Positions 8,728 through 17,227 of a DNA stretch of 64,000 nt are shown here, one piece after another; position 1 is the stretch's first letter, and each line of letters opens with the position of its first letter. Under the pieces are notes generated by a model. That model was not told where the DNA came from. It worked only from the letters and a program-made list of their open reading frames with translations, and did no database searches. The stretch covers positions 8,742,001 to 8,806,000 of the forward strand of contig NZ_CP163525.1 in assembly GCF_041080655.1 (NCBI RefSeq), in the 5' to 3' direction. The stretch is from Streptomyces sp. CG4. GTDB taxonomy: Bacteria > Actinomycetota > Actinomycetes > Streptomycetales > Streptomycetaceae. A program made the translations under genes and the position numbers.

Positions 8728-9945
8728 ATGGCTGTCGACACCCTGCTGGAACGGATCACCGACTACGCCAACCGCCCCGACCCCTACCCGCTGTACGCGG
8801 AACTCCGCGAGGCGGGCGTGGCGCGGCAGATGGACGGTAGCTACCTGGTTGGCGGATACTACGACATTGTCGCCCTGTTCCACAACCCACGGCTTAGCTC
8901 GGACCGCCGCAACCGCGCCGGCAGCTACAGCGGCCTGCCGGCGGATGAGGAAGAGCCCCGCCCTTTCATCCGGCTCGATGACCCCGAACACCGCAGGCTG
9001 CGCAGTCTGGCCACACGGCCGTTCGGTCCCCCGCACAGTCCGGGCCGGATCGACGCGATGCGAGACGAGATCACCCGGATCACCGACGAACTGATCGAGT
9101 CGCTCCAGGGCCGTACGCGAGTCGACGTCGTCGACGACTTCGCCTATCCCCTGCCCGTCTCCGTCATCTGCCGACTCCTTGGTGTACCGCGCGAAGACGA
9201 GCCGACCTTCCGCGAGTGGTCCAACGCCATCATCGACTCCGGCGACATCCGGCCCGGTGAGGACCTCGGCACGAGCCAACGGGCCGGCAACCAGGCCCGG
9301 GCGCAGATGGGCCGCTACCTGGTGGACCTCGCCGAGCAGCGCCGCGGCCGCCCGGGTGACGACATGCTGTCCGCGTTCGTCAACGACCCGGACCCGAGCG
9401 GAGGGCTCACCCGCGAGGAACTGGCGGCCACCGCCGTGCTGCTGCTCGTCGCTGGACACGAGACCACGGTCAATCTGATCACCAACGGCGTCCTCACCCT
9501 GCTGCGCCACCCCGACCAGCTGGAGCGCCTGCGCCGTGAACCCGACCTGCTTCCTGGCGCAGTGGAGGAACTGCTGCGCTACGAGCCCCCCGTCCACTTG
9601 CTGGAGCGTATTCCCCTCACCCACGTCGACGTCGCCGGCACGACCATCCCCAAGGGCGTACCCGTGCTGCTCGTGCTGGCCTCGGGCAACCGTGACCCCA
9701 AGCGATTCCGCGATCCCGACCGGTTCGACCCCACCCGCCGGGACAACCAGCACCTCGGATTCGGCAGCGGCATCCACATCTGCTACGGCGCACCCCTCGC
9801 CCGGGTCGAAGCCCAGATCGCCCTGGGAGCACTCCTTCCCCATCTCACCACCGCAACCCTGGTCGAAGACCCTCCTCCCTACCGGAACAGCGCCGTGCTG
9901 CGGGGCCCCCGGCACCTTCCCATCGAGCTGGCCCCGTCGCCGTAG
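8728..9945 (+). CDS. Cytochrome P450
   Basis: A 405-residue bacterial class I P450 monooxygenase of usual length. The I-helix oxygen-activation motif AGHETT (242-247), the K-helix ExxR (Glu281-Arg284) and the heme loop FGSGIHICYGAPLAR with Cys352 are intact. ATG 8728 follows ACGAGGAG by seven bases. The gene comes 35 bases after the reductase, forming a complete three-component system. The substrate is not visible from sequence. Confidence 0.92.
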   Translation: MAVDTLLERITDYANRPDPYPLYAELREAGVARQMDGSYLVGGYYDIVALFHNPRLSSDRRNRAGSYSGLPADEEEPRPFIRLDDPEHRRLRSLATRPFGPPHSPGRIDAMRDEITRITDELIESLQGRTRVDVVDDFAYPLPVSVICRLLGVPREDEPTFREWSNAIIDSGDIRPGEDLGTSQRAGNQARAQMGRYLVDLAEQRRGRPGDDMLSAFVNDPDPSGGLTREELAATAVLLLVAGHETTVNLITNGVLTLLRHPDQLERLRREPDLLPGAVEELLRYEPPVHLLERIPLTHVDVAGTTIPKGVPVLLVLASGNRDPKRFRDPDRFDPTRRDNQHLGFGSGIHICYGAPLARVEAQIALGALLPHLTTATLVEDPPPYRNSAVLRGPRHLPIELAPSP

Positions 9946-9950
9946 ACGCG

Positions 9951-10076
9951 ATGAACCGCCTCGCCCCAGGACGCGAAGTAGAGCAGCGCCGGTCGTTCGT
10001 TCGGTTGTTCCTCGGCCGGTTCGGAGGCACCGACGTGCCGCTGGGCAGGGCGCGGTGGAGCGAGCTCGCCGAGTGA
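9951..10076 (+). CDS. Possible 41-residue hypothetical protein
   Basis: A short open frame starts five bases after the P450 stop and encodes a basic 41-residue peptide (begins MNRLAPGREVEQRR, ends RARWSELAE). Third codon positions are mostly G or C as in real genes here. It could be a small protein or the remnant of a longer gene. No family recognised. Confidence 0.3.
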   Translation: MNRLAPGREVEQRRSFVRLFLGRFGGTDVPLGRARWSELAE

Positions 10077-10177
10077 GGTTCCGCTGTAACGAACGGCAAG
10101 CCGATCGACGTGTAACTGACCGTGTTGCTCAGACCGTGTCCTCCATGGCTATGGGCCGCTTTGAGATGAGAGAGCAG

Positions 10178-11356
10178 ATGACCGCGAACGCCGGGGCGCA
10201 CATGACGTCCACTTCCCCTCATCGGGAGCCGATCCGCGTCGGTGTCGTGGGTCTGAGCGCGAGCGGCGGGTGGGCGGCCGCTGCCCATGTGCCGGCACTG
10301 GCCGGGCTCGATGGATACGAGTTGCGGGCGCTGAGCGCCAGCAGCGCCGAATCCGCGCGTGCGGCCGGCGAGAAGTATGCGGTGCCGTTGGCCTACGGCA
10401 GCGCGGAGGAGCTGGCTCGCAGTGAGGAAGTCGATCTCGTGGTGGTGACGGTGAAGGTTCCGCATCACCTGGAGCTCATCCGTCCCGCGCTGGAAGCGGG
10501 AAAGATGGTGTTCAGCGAGTGGCCGCTCGGTGCCGACCTCGCGCAGGCCGAGGAGTTGGCCGGCCTCGCGCATCGCAGGAGTGTGCTCACGGCCGTCGGC
10601 CTGCAGGCCCGGTCGGCTCCGCCACTGCGGTATCTGCGGGACCTGGTCGCCGACGGCTACGTGGGGCGGGTGCTGTCGACCAGCATGCTCGGGTCGGGCT
10701 GGATCGGCGGCGCCACCTACGACGACAACTATGCGTACGTGCTGGACGTCACCAGCGGCGCCACGCTGCTGTCGATCCCCTTCGGGCACTCGGTCGACGC
10801 GCTGACCATGGTGCTCGGGGAGTTCCGTGAGGTGTCGGCTCTCATCGAAAACCTGCGCCCGGAGGTCACCCACGTCACGAGCGGGGCGGTCGCGGCCAAG
10901 ACTGCAGAGGACCAGATCGCCGTCACCGGGGTGCTGGAGTCGGGGGCCGTAGCCGCGATGCACATCCGCGGTGGGACCTCACGCGCCACCGCGTTTCACT
11001 GGGAGATCAACGGCACGGACGGCGATCTCGTCGTCAAGGCCGACCAGGCTCAGTGGTGGTACGGGGGGCTGCGGCTCAGCGGAGCCCGGGGAGAGGACGG
11101 CACGTTGGCCGAGCTAGCGGTTCCCGCCCGCTATCAGCGGTCGCTGACGCAATGGACCGAGCGATCCACCGAGCCCGCCTGCAACGTCGCCCACGAGTAC
11201 GCGCTTCTGCGCGACCAGATCACCGGGAACCTTGCGCCAGATGAGGAGGGCGTTCCCGACTTCCGGCACGCCGTCCGGCGACACCGCATGCTGGAGCGGA
11301 TCCGAGAGGCGGCGCGCGCGGGCCGGAAGGTCACACTCACAGAGCAAGGCTCGTAG
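10178..11356 (+). CDS. Gfo/Idh/MocA family oxidoreductase
   Basis: NAD(P)-dependent sugar or cyclitol dehydrogenase family. The Rossmann start is IRVGVVGLSASGGWAAAAH, and the C-terminal alpha/beta domain resembles the Gal80-like group (Gly/Ala-rich sheet, WEINGTDGDL). The typical EKP motif that carries the catalytic lysine reads SEWPLG here, so the lysine of that motif is replaced by Trp, which may mean altered chemistry or a regulatory role. The ATG at 10178 has GAGAG just upstream; 10202 and 10145 are alternatives. Length is 392 residues with this start. It stands alone, 230 bases after the P450. Confidence 0.75.
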   Translation: MTANAGAHMTSTSPHREPIRVGVVGLSASGGWAAAAHVPALAGLDGYELRALSASSAESARAAGEKYAVPLAYGSAEELARSEEVDLVVVTVKVPHHLELIRPALEAGKMVFSEWPLGADLAQAEELAGLAHRRSVLTAVGLQARSAPPLRYLRDLVADGYVGRVLSTSMLGSGWIGGATYDDNYAYVLDVTSGATLLSIPFGHSVDALTMVLGEFREVSALIENLRPEVTHVTSGAVAAKTAEDQIAVTGVLESGAVAAMHIRGGTSRATAFHWEINGTDGDLVVKADQAQWWYGGLRLSGARGEDGTLAELAVPARYQRSLTQWTERSTEPACNVAHEYALLRDQITGNLAPDEEGVPDFRHAVRRHRMLERIREAARAGRKVTLTEQGS

Positions 11357-11448
11357 GCCCCGAAGTGAGTCGGGTCGGGAGCTCGACCGTTTTGCCCTCG
11401 CGAGAATGCCACGGTTCCGGTGGTGCCTACCCGGAACCTGTGATCGGC

Positions 11449-12438
11449 TCAGAGGCTGCCCGGGCGGACCAGGCCGGTCCTCTTCACCCCGGTCAGGATG
11501 GGGGTGACCTCAAGGGTGCTGATTTGTTCGAGGGCGCCGATGGTCTCGCTCAGGAAGTGGTAGAGCGCGTCGAGGTCGGTTGCCGCGACGGCCACGAGGA
11601 AGTTGGCCGAGCCGGTGGTGGCGGAAGCGAAGCGGACCTGTGGGTGACGGCTGAGCTGCTGGCCCGTCTCCTCCAGGCCGCCGGGGGCGACGATGATCCA
11701 CAGCAGGGCTTCGGTGCGGATGCCCAGCCGGGCCAGGTCGACCTCGGTCGCGAGTCTGAGGACCTGGCCGTTGACCAGCGCATCTACCCGGCGGCGAGCG
11801 GTGAGGGGGGTGGTGTCGGCGCGGCGGGCGAGGCCGGTGTAGGGGGCTCGGCCGTCCTCGATCAGTGCGGTGATCAGCTGGTGGTCGAGGGGCTGGAGGA
11901 CGGGGCGGGTAGGTGCCGCGGACACGTCGGGCCGCAGGCTGGTCAGTTCGGTCTGTGTCAGCAGGCCGCCACTCCAGTCGAAGGCGGCCGGGAAGACCCG
12001 CAGGAGGATGTGCGAGGTCCACGACTGGACCGCGGGTGTGGCGGGCAGGTCGCGCAGCAGCAGGTTGTTGCGGGCGTCCGGTCCGTCCAGGAACAGGACG
12101 GTGCAGATCTCGTCGCCGCCGCCGAGGACGTCGACCCAGATGGTGTCGGGGCGGCGGGCGAGGGTGGCGGCGATGGCGCTGATCCGGTTGGGCTTGCACC
12201 GGATGCGCAGGGCAAGCGGAATCAGCTCGGGGAAGTGCACGGGGTTGCGTACGGCCGTGGCCCGCAGCGTCCCGTCGCCGAACAGTGGTGCAGCCCGGCG
12301 TACGACAGTGCGCTCCGAGATGCCCAGGACCCGGCCGACCGTGCGCCACGAGGCACGAGGAGCGGCCAGCATCGCGGCGGCGATCCGACGGTCTGTTTCA
12401 TTCACAGATGGCGCACTCTCCCCATAAATTGAGATCAT
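11449..12438 (-). CDS. Lrp/AsnC family transcriptional regulator, double module
   Basis: A protein of about 330 residues made of two Lrp/AsnC units: an HTH near the N-terminus (ETDRRIAAAML ... TVGRVLGISERTV), a ligand-binding half, then a second HTH (LDHQLITALIEDGRAPYTGL) and a second half ending in the RAM-like fold. Double-module Lrp proteins are common in Streptomyces. The start at 12438 is closest to the conserved region; a longer start at 12468 is possible. It diverges from a carboxylesterase gene and a 14-bp inverted repeat lies between them, so it may control that gene and itself (inference). Confidence 0.8.
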   Translation of the reverse strand: MISIYGESAPSVNETDRRIAAAMLAAPRASWRTVGRVLGISERTVVRRAAPLFGDGTLRATAVRNPVHFPELIPLALRIRCKPNRISAIAATLARRPDTIWVDVLGGGDEICTVLFLDGPDARNNLLLRDLPATPAVQSWTSHILLRVFPAAFDWSGGLLTQTELTSLRPDVSAAPTRPVLQPLDHQLITALIEDGRAPYTGLARRADTTPLTARRRVDALVNGQVLRLATEVDLARLGIRTEALLWIIVAPGGLEETGQQLSRHPQVRFASATTGSANFLVAVAATDLDALYHFLSETIGALEQISTLEVTPILTGVKRTGLVRPGSL

Positions 12439-12481
12439 ATGTCCTTTTTCCTCGATCCAGATGGTCATTTCTGGCTCAGAT

Positions 12482-12524
12482 TCTCGCCTCGGCTTAGAAA
12501 CGTCTCAGAGAAGCCGAGACGAGA
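12482..12524. promoter_or_regulatory. Inverted repeat between Lrp regulator and esterase
   Basis: Arms 12482-12495 (TCTCGCCTCGGCTT) and 12511-12524 (AAGCCGAGACGAGA) are complementary except for one base, with a 15-base spacer. It lies in the only space between two divergent genes and ends 15 bases before the esterase ATG. A likely operator for the Lrp-type regulator; an mRNA leader hairpin is the alternative. Confidence 0.55.
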
Positions 12525-12539
12525 GAGCAGGTGAGCACG

Positions 12540-13994
12540 ATGACCGGTATCGAGCACACGGTGGTGGACACCGACCGGGGCAAGGTCAGGGGAGTTGCGG
12601 AGGGCGAGGCGGTCTCCTTCCGGGGAATCCCGTACGCCGCGTCGCCGGTCGGCGAGCTGCGGTTCGCGCCGCCGCAGCCGCACCCGGGCTGGACGGACGT
12701 GCGGGACGCGGCCAAGGCCGGCCCCTCCGTTCCGCAGGCGGCCTCCCGCCTGGAGAAGGTGCAGGGGCGGCGCGTGCCGGACTGGAACGAGGACGGCAGC
12801 CTGACCGTCAACGTCTTCACTCCACGCCGGGCGCTGGCGGACGGTGCGGCCCGCCCCGTCCTGCTCTGGTGGCACGGCGGCGGCTTCACCAGCGGCTCCG
12901 GCGGCTGGGACTGGTACGACGGCGGCCGCCTCGCCGCGCTGGGCGACATCGTGGTCGTCACCGCCAACTACCGGGTGGGACCGCTGGGTTACCTCTACCT
13001 GCCGCAGATCGGCGCAGCCAACCTCGGCCCCCAGGACCAGGCCGCCGTGCTGCGCTGGGTGCAGAACAACATCGCCTCCTTCGGCGGCGACCCGCGCACG
13101 GTCACCGTCGGCGGGCAGTCCGCCGGAGCGTACTCGGCCCTGTCGCTTGCGCTCGACCCCGAGACGAACGGGTCCATCACCCGGGTGCTGCTGCAGAGCG
13201 GCCCCTTCGGTCTGAGCCCACAGGATCCGCGCCAGGCCGCCGAGAACGCCGACGCCTACCTGCGCCTGCTGGACATCCCAGTCGGCACTGATGCCGCGAA
13301 GGCCCTGCGTGCCCTGCCGGCCGAGCAGCTGCTGGACGCCTACGGCCGCCTCTCCGTCCAGGTCGCGGCTCCGGGTAATGCGGCTCCGCCGATGTACCCG
13401 GTCCTCGGTGCCCCCGGCATGCCCCGCACCCGGCAACAGGCGCTCACTGACGGCGCTTTGGAGGGCAAGACCCTGCTGATCGGCACCACCCGCGACGAAG
13501 CGACGGCCTTCTTCGCTTTCGACCCCCGCATCCAGAACCTCACCACCGACACCGCCCTGGACGTCCTCACCGCCCAGGTCGGCCGACAGGCCGCCCTGGA
13601 CGTCTACCAGCAGCACGCCGCACGCCTCCCGCAGGCGACACCGGCGCAGATCTTCACCTCGGTGCAGACCGACGGCCTCTTCCGCGACGGCTCGCTGGAG
13701 ATCGCCAACCATCACGCGGCCGGCGGCAACACCACCTACGTCTACCAGTTCGACCACGCCCCCGCCGAGGACCCGTACGCCCTGGGCGCCACCCACTGCG
13801 CCGAACTGCCCTTCCTCTTCAACACCTTCGACGCCTACCCCGGCAGCCCCGTCCTCGCCGGCGCCGGTGACGCCGAGCGCACCCTGAGCCTCGAATTCGC
13901 AACCGCCGTCGCCGAATTCGTCACCACTGGAACGACCAGCAACTGGCTTCCCTACGCGCCCGCGACCGCAGCCCGCATCCGCCACTTCGGCTGA
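12540..13994 (+). CDS. Carboxylesterase, type B
   Basis: A 484-residue alpha/beta-hydrolase of the para-nitrobenzyl esterase/carboxylesterase family, full length. The family signature SVxxNYRVG-like VVVTANYRVGPLGYL, the oxyanion stretch WWHGGGF, the nucleophile elbow VGGQSAGAYS (Ser), a DEA acidic segment (TTRDEATAFFAF) and the catalytic-His segment THCAELPFLFN are present. ATG 12540 follows AGGTGAG; GTG 12531 is an alternative. No signal peptide, so probably cytosolic. The following small membrane-protein gene is 14 bases downstream and probably in the same transcript. Confidence 0.88.
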   Translation: MTGIEHTVVDTDRGKVRGVAEGEAVSFRGIPYAASPVGELRFAPPQPHPGWTDVRDAAKAGPSVPQAASRLEKVQGRRVPDWNEDGSLTVNVFTPRRALADGAARPVLLWWHGGGFTSGSGGWDWYDGGRLAALGDIVVVTANYRVGPLGYLYLPQIGAANLGPQDQAAVLRWVQNNIASFGGDPRTVTVGGQSAGAYSALSLALDPETNGSITRVLLQSGPFGLSPQDPRQAAENADAYLRLLDIPVGTDAAKALRALPAEQLLDAYGRLSVQVAAPGNAAPPMYPVLGAPGMPRTRQQALTDGALEGKTLLIGTTRDEATAFFAFDPRIQNLTTDTALDVLTAQVGRQAALDVYQQHAARLPQATPAQIFTSVQTDGLFRDGSLEIANHHAAGGNTTYVYQFDHAPAEDPYALGATHCAELPFLFNTFDAYPGSPVLAGAGDAERTLSLEFATAVAEFVTTGTTSNWLPYAPATAARIRHFG

Positions 13995-14008
13995 GAGAGG
14001 AGACCGTC

Positions 14009-14263
14009 ATGAAGCACATCTTCCGCACGCCGACCATGCCTCACTGGGCCGAGTTCCTCACCTTGCTGGTCACCATCTACTCCTCGGACCGGCTGTACTC
14101 CCTGACCATCTCCGACCGTTTCGCGAACTGGAACCAGTGGGTACGCCCATTCCCCTTCACCCTGGCCTCCATCGCGCTCCTCGTCTTCTTCGTGATGCCG
14201 GGCGCCGGCAGGCTCTGGAAGACCCTGTACGCGAAGGCCCTGCACACGGCCGCCGCCCACTGA
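14009..14263 (+). CDS. Small membrane protein, hypothetical
   Basis: An 84-residue protein with a good ribosome binding site (GAGAGGAGACC) 14 bases after the esterase stop. Residues about 13-30 and 48-65 are hydrophobic, so two membrane segments are plausible. No known family. Its position makes it a likely partner in the esterase transcript, which ends at the hairpin at 14271. Confidence 0.65.
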   Translation: MKHIFRTPTMPHWAEFLTLLVTIYSSDRLYSLTISDRFANWNQWVRPFPFTLASIALLVFFVMPGAGRLWKTLYAKALHTAAAH

Positions 14264-14270
14264 ACCCCGC

Positions 14271-14310
14271 CGATGGCCGGCGTCCCGCACCCGTGGGGCG
14301 CCGGCCATCG
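14271..14310 (+). terminator. Hairpin terminator after the esterase pair
   Basis: Perfect 12-base arms (14271-14282 and 14299-14310) around a 16-base loop that can pair further. It begins seven bases after the stop codon of the small membrane protein. Confidence 0.75.
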
Positions 14311-14359
14311 CGTCTTCACAGCGGTAAGAACCCAGGCGACTATGTGTGACGGGCGTCAC

Positions 14360-14925
14360 ATGTCGGGATTCGAAGTCGCCGCCACCAAGCTGATCCTCGA
14401 CGCGCAGGACGGCCCGACCGTGCTGGTCGGGCACTCCTACGCCGGCGCGGTGATCTCCGAGGCGGGCAAACACGAGAGGGTGAGCGCGCTCGTGTATATC
14501 GCGGGGTTCGCGCTCGGCAAGGACGAATCCGTCAACACCCTGATCGCCGGCCCGCCGCCCGGCGCGCCCGTTCCGCCGATCCTGCCGCCCCGTGACGGCT
14601 TCCTCTTCCTGGACCGGGAGAAGTTCGCCGCGTCCTTCGCCGCCGACCTGCCCGCCGACGAGGCGCGGTTCCTGGCCGACTCCCAAGTGCCATGGAGCGC
14701 GGACGCGTTGGGCGGGACCGTCACCCGTCCGGCCTGGCGTGCCAAGCCGAGCTTCTACCTGGTCGCCACCGACGACCACATGATCCCGCCGCCGGCCCAG
14801 CGCGCCATGGCCGACCGGGCCGGGGCACGGTGAACGAGACGAGCGCGAGCCACGCCGTGTACGTGTCCAAGCCCGCCGAGGTCGCCGCGCTGGTCATGCC
14901 CGCGTCGCCCGGAACGCGGGCATGA
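14360..14925 (+). pseudogene. Alpha/beta hydrolase remnant, truncated and frameshifted
   Basis: Alpha/beta-hydrolase sequence begins abruptly after the terminator, without the first strands and oxyanion region, at a segment leading to the nucleophile elbow VLVGHSYAGAV (Ser). It continues through the acidic residue region LVATDDHMIPPPAQR and then stops at 14833. The catalytic-His segment (TVNETSASHAVYVSKPAEV) follows at once in another frame and ends at 14925. One indel near 14825-14832 separates the two, so the protein lacks its catalytic histidine. Family likeness is to small esterase-type hydrolases common in Streptomyces. Confidence 0.75.
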
Positions 14926-15227
14926 CCGAGGGGATGCCCCTTCCTCGCCACCTCCGGGGCCGCTTCGCACCGGTCCCGGAGGAGCGCGAGGCGGCCGGTC
15001 TCACCGTGCGGGGTTCGCTGCCGCCCGAGCTCGACGGCCGCTACCTGCGCAACGGCCCCAACCCGCTGCCCGGCGAGGTCTCCGGTCACTGGTTCACCGG
15101 CCCGGGCATGCTGCATGGCATCCGGCTGCGCGGCGGGCGCGCCGAGTGGTACCGCAACCGCTGGGTGCACACCAGGGAGTTGGAGGGACATCCCTTCATC
15201 CGTGAGGACTTCAGTGCTGGGCGATAG
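14922..15227 (+). pseudogene. Carotenoid cleavage dioxygenase fragment
   Basis: About 101 residues match the N-terminal end of the carotenoid oxygenase/lignostilbene dioxygenase family: a FAPV..E start, GSLPPELDGRYLRNGPNP, then HWFTGPGMLHGIRLRGG and EWYRNRWVHT. Proteins of this family are about 450-500 residues and place their four iron-binding histidines throughout; only the first fifth remains. The frame ends at TAG 15225 and I could not find the rest downstream. ATG 14922 overlaps the stop of the preceding relic (ATGA), indicating an old operon. Confidence 0.75.
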
Positions 15228-16215
15228 AAGCCCCGCAGACCTCCCGAGAGCGCTGAAGAAGCCAACCAGCCCTTCGCGGCAGGCACGTTCACCTGCCACG
15301 ATCATTCAATCCGTGGTCAACCTTTCGAAGGTCGCAAGCCGAATGGACCTCCTCCATGACCTGATGGGTCCGGCGGTCCGCGGAATGCTGTTGGCTGCAG
15401 GTCTCAAGACGCACCGCAACGGCGGTTGCGTAGTGTGGCCTGCCGCAGGAGCAGCGATGCTGATCTTGAGCTGCCTCTGGGTGGCGCGGCGTCGACTTGC
15501 TCAGCGCAGGAAGCCGGCTCCGTCGCCCTGACGGTAGGCCCTGGAGCAGCGGGAAGCGTTGGTGAGCCGCCTGGAGACTCGCAGGTCAGCGTCTTGCTGG
15601 CGCAGGCCGAGCGCGGCTACGTGATCACCCACCCGGTGCCCAGAGCGGCAGAAGGCGGACGCCGCCCTTCTGGAGTTGCTGACCGAGCCTCAGGATGTTT
15701 CCGCTTCGGAGGAGAGGGAGCAGCGGGACACCTCCAACGGCGAGGGGAGTGCCAGCGGGAACCCCTAGAGCGGCAGGAGGGCCGGCGAACGTTGAAGGTG
15801 CCGCGAAGTGCCGCAGGGGTGACGGCGGAGGAGAGGATGTACGCGGCTACGCTGAGGGAGAAGGCAGACCTGAACGGGACCTTCCTCCGGGACCGTGTCG
15901 TCCAAGCGACCGCGGCTGAATTCGTAGGGGCGATCCAAGAGGCGTACCGCTTCAGGCCGGGCATCGATGACGCGACTGCCAATGGGTGGCTGTCCCCAGC
16001 CGTCTCGCGGGAGCTCGGGGGGTGGCTCAAGCGGAAGCGGGAGGTGTTGTTCCCGCCGTCATGGACTGACAGACGCATACTGGCGCGAGCGGTACGGCTT
16101 GCCGTCCAGAGCAGCTTCTCGCCTCGCAGGAACACGGCGATGTGGCTGCCGCGTTCATATCAAGGCTGTCGCCGCCGAAGATCTCCGGCCCCGCTGTGGC
16201 GACACGCGCCTCATG
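15228..16215. other. Degraded stretch, no intact gene
   Basis: Roughly 1 kb after the carotenoid oxygenase fragment. A long plus-strand open frame (to about 16361) has protein-like sequence only between about 15780 and 16060 (EERMYAATLREKADLNGTFL, then helix-like residues); I cannot assign it. It may be the remnant of an unknown gene. The rest looks non-coding. Confidence 0.4.
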
Positions 16216-16346
16216 ACCTGCGCTGTACCAAAGTGCCAACCATTTCGCTGATTCTGCCGCTCCGGCCGCTGAAGCCGCTTGGCATCAGTGCAGGTCGTGA
16301 ACGTGGCCTGGTGCCAACTAGCGAGCTCGGTCACACCTGCTGTGAC
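16216..16346 (+). repeat. Dispersed repeat, copy A
   Basis: A stretch of about 125 bases similar (roughly two thirds identical by eye, with a few indels) to 23344-23465. Both copies have the same orientation and both lie just upstream of a plus-strand gene. Copy A is followed by three tandem copies of GTGACTCA-like sequence (about 16341-16365). The encoded peptide in one frame is also similar between the copies (RCxK ... LxPLG.SAGRE ... LGHT), so it may derive from a small gene. Confidence 0.6.
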
Positions 16347-16468
16347 TCAGTGACTCAGTGACTCGGCACTTCAGTCGGCGAGTTGAGTACGGCGGCTGAT
16401 CAGCGAGTCGATCTCTGTTCGGCGACGGTGCGGATGCCGTCGCGGAGCGGGTGCATAGGATCGCCGGC

Positions 16469-17209
16469 ATGGCACTGCGACCTGTGATGGTGAACATCAA
16501 GGCTCTTGATCCCCCGGCGGTCGGCCGGTTCTGGGCGGAGGTGCTCGACTGGCAGGCTTACAGCCCCGGCGTGACCACCTACGTCGGACCCGCCGGCGGC
16601 CTCGTCTGGCCGCACCCGGTCGCCGTCGGCATCGACGTCGTTCCCGTCCCGGAACCCAGGACGACGACGAAGAACCGTGTGCACCTCGATCTCGCCACCA
16701 CGTCGACAGCCCATCAGGCGGAGTTGGTCGCGCGCCTGACGGCTCTCGGTGCGACGCCCGTCCATGTGGGCCAGGGCGACGTGCCGTGGACGGTCCTCGC
16801 CGACCCCGAGGGCAACGAGCTCTGCGTGCTGGAGCCTCGGGACGTCTACCGGGACACCGGGCCGATCGCGGCTGTGGTGGTCGACTGCGCGGATCCGCGG
16901 GCCATGGCCCGGTTCTGGGGCGAGGCGCTGGACTGGACCCTGCACGGGGTGACCGACGACCATGCGGTGTTCCGCTCCGCCAACGGCGTCGGCCCGTATC
17001 TCGAGTTCCTCCGCACACCCGACGTGAAGACCGTGCCCGACCGCGTCCATCTCGACCTGCTGCCGTACCCCGGCGACGACAAAGCGGCGGAGGTGGCCCG
17101 GCTGCGGACCCTCGGCGCCACCGACCTCGACCTCGGCCAGGGCGACGTCCCGTGGACGTGCCTGGCCGACCCGGAGGGCCACGAGTTCTGCGTCCTCGCC
17201 CCCGCCTGA
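16469..17209 (+). CDS. VOC family protein with two glyoxalase-like domains
   Basis: A 246-residue protein formed by two similar halves of about 120 residues. Each half has the pattern of a glyoxalase-like (VOC) domain: an xRFWxExLDW start (VGRFWAEVLDW; MARFWGEALDW), NRVHLDL / DRVHLDL, and a closing DPEGNELCVL / DPEGHEFCVL. VOC proteins bind metals and catalyse isomerisation, dioxygenation or resistance reactions; the reaction here is unknown. ATG 16469 is used; GTG 16451 is an alternative. It runs convergent to the acyl-CoA dehydrogenase with only 18 bases between stops. Confidence 0.85.
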   Translation: MALRPVMVNIKALDPPAVGRFWAEVLDWQAYSPGVTTYVGPAGGLVWPHPVAVGIDVVPVPEPRTTTKNRVHLDLATTSTAHQAELVARLTALGATPVHVGQGDVPWTVLADPEGNELCVLEPRDVYRDTGPIAAVVVDCADPRAMARFWGEALDWTLHGVTDDHAVFRSANGVGPYLEFLRTPDVKTVPDRVHLDLLPYPGDDKAAEVARLRTLGATDLDLGQGDVPWTCLADPEGHEFCVLAPA

Positions 17210-17227
17210 CGCGGAGCCTCGACGAAG

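Noticed and set aside
11365..12432. Long plus-strand frame opposite the Lrp-type gene
   Set aside because: It is a shadow of the real minus-strand gene, caused by high GC; the Lrp motifs are on the other strand.
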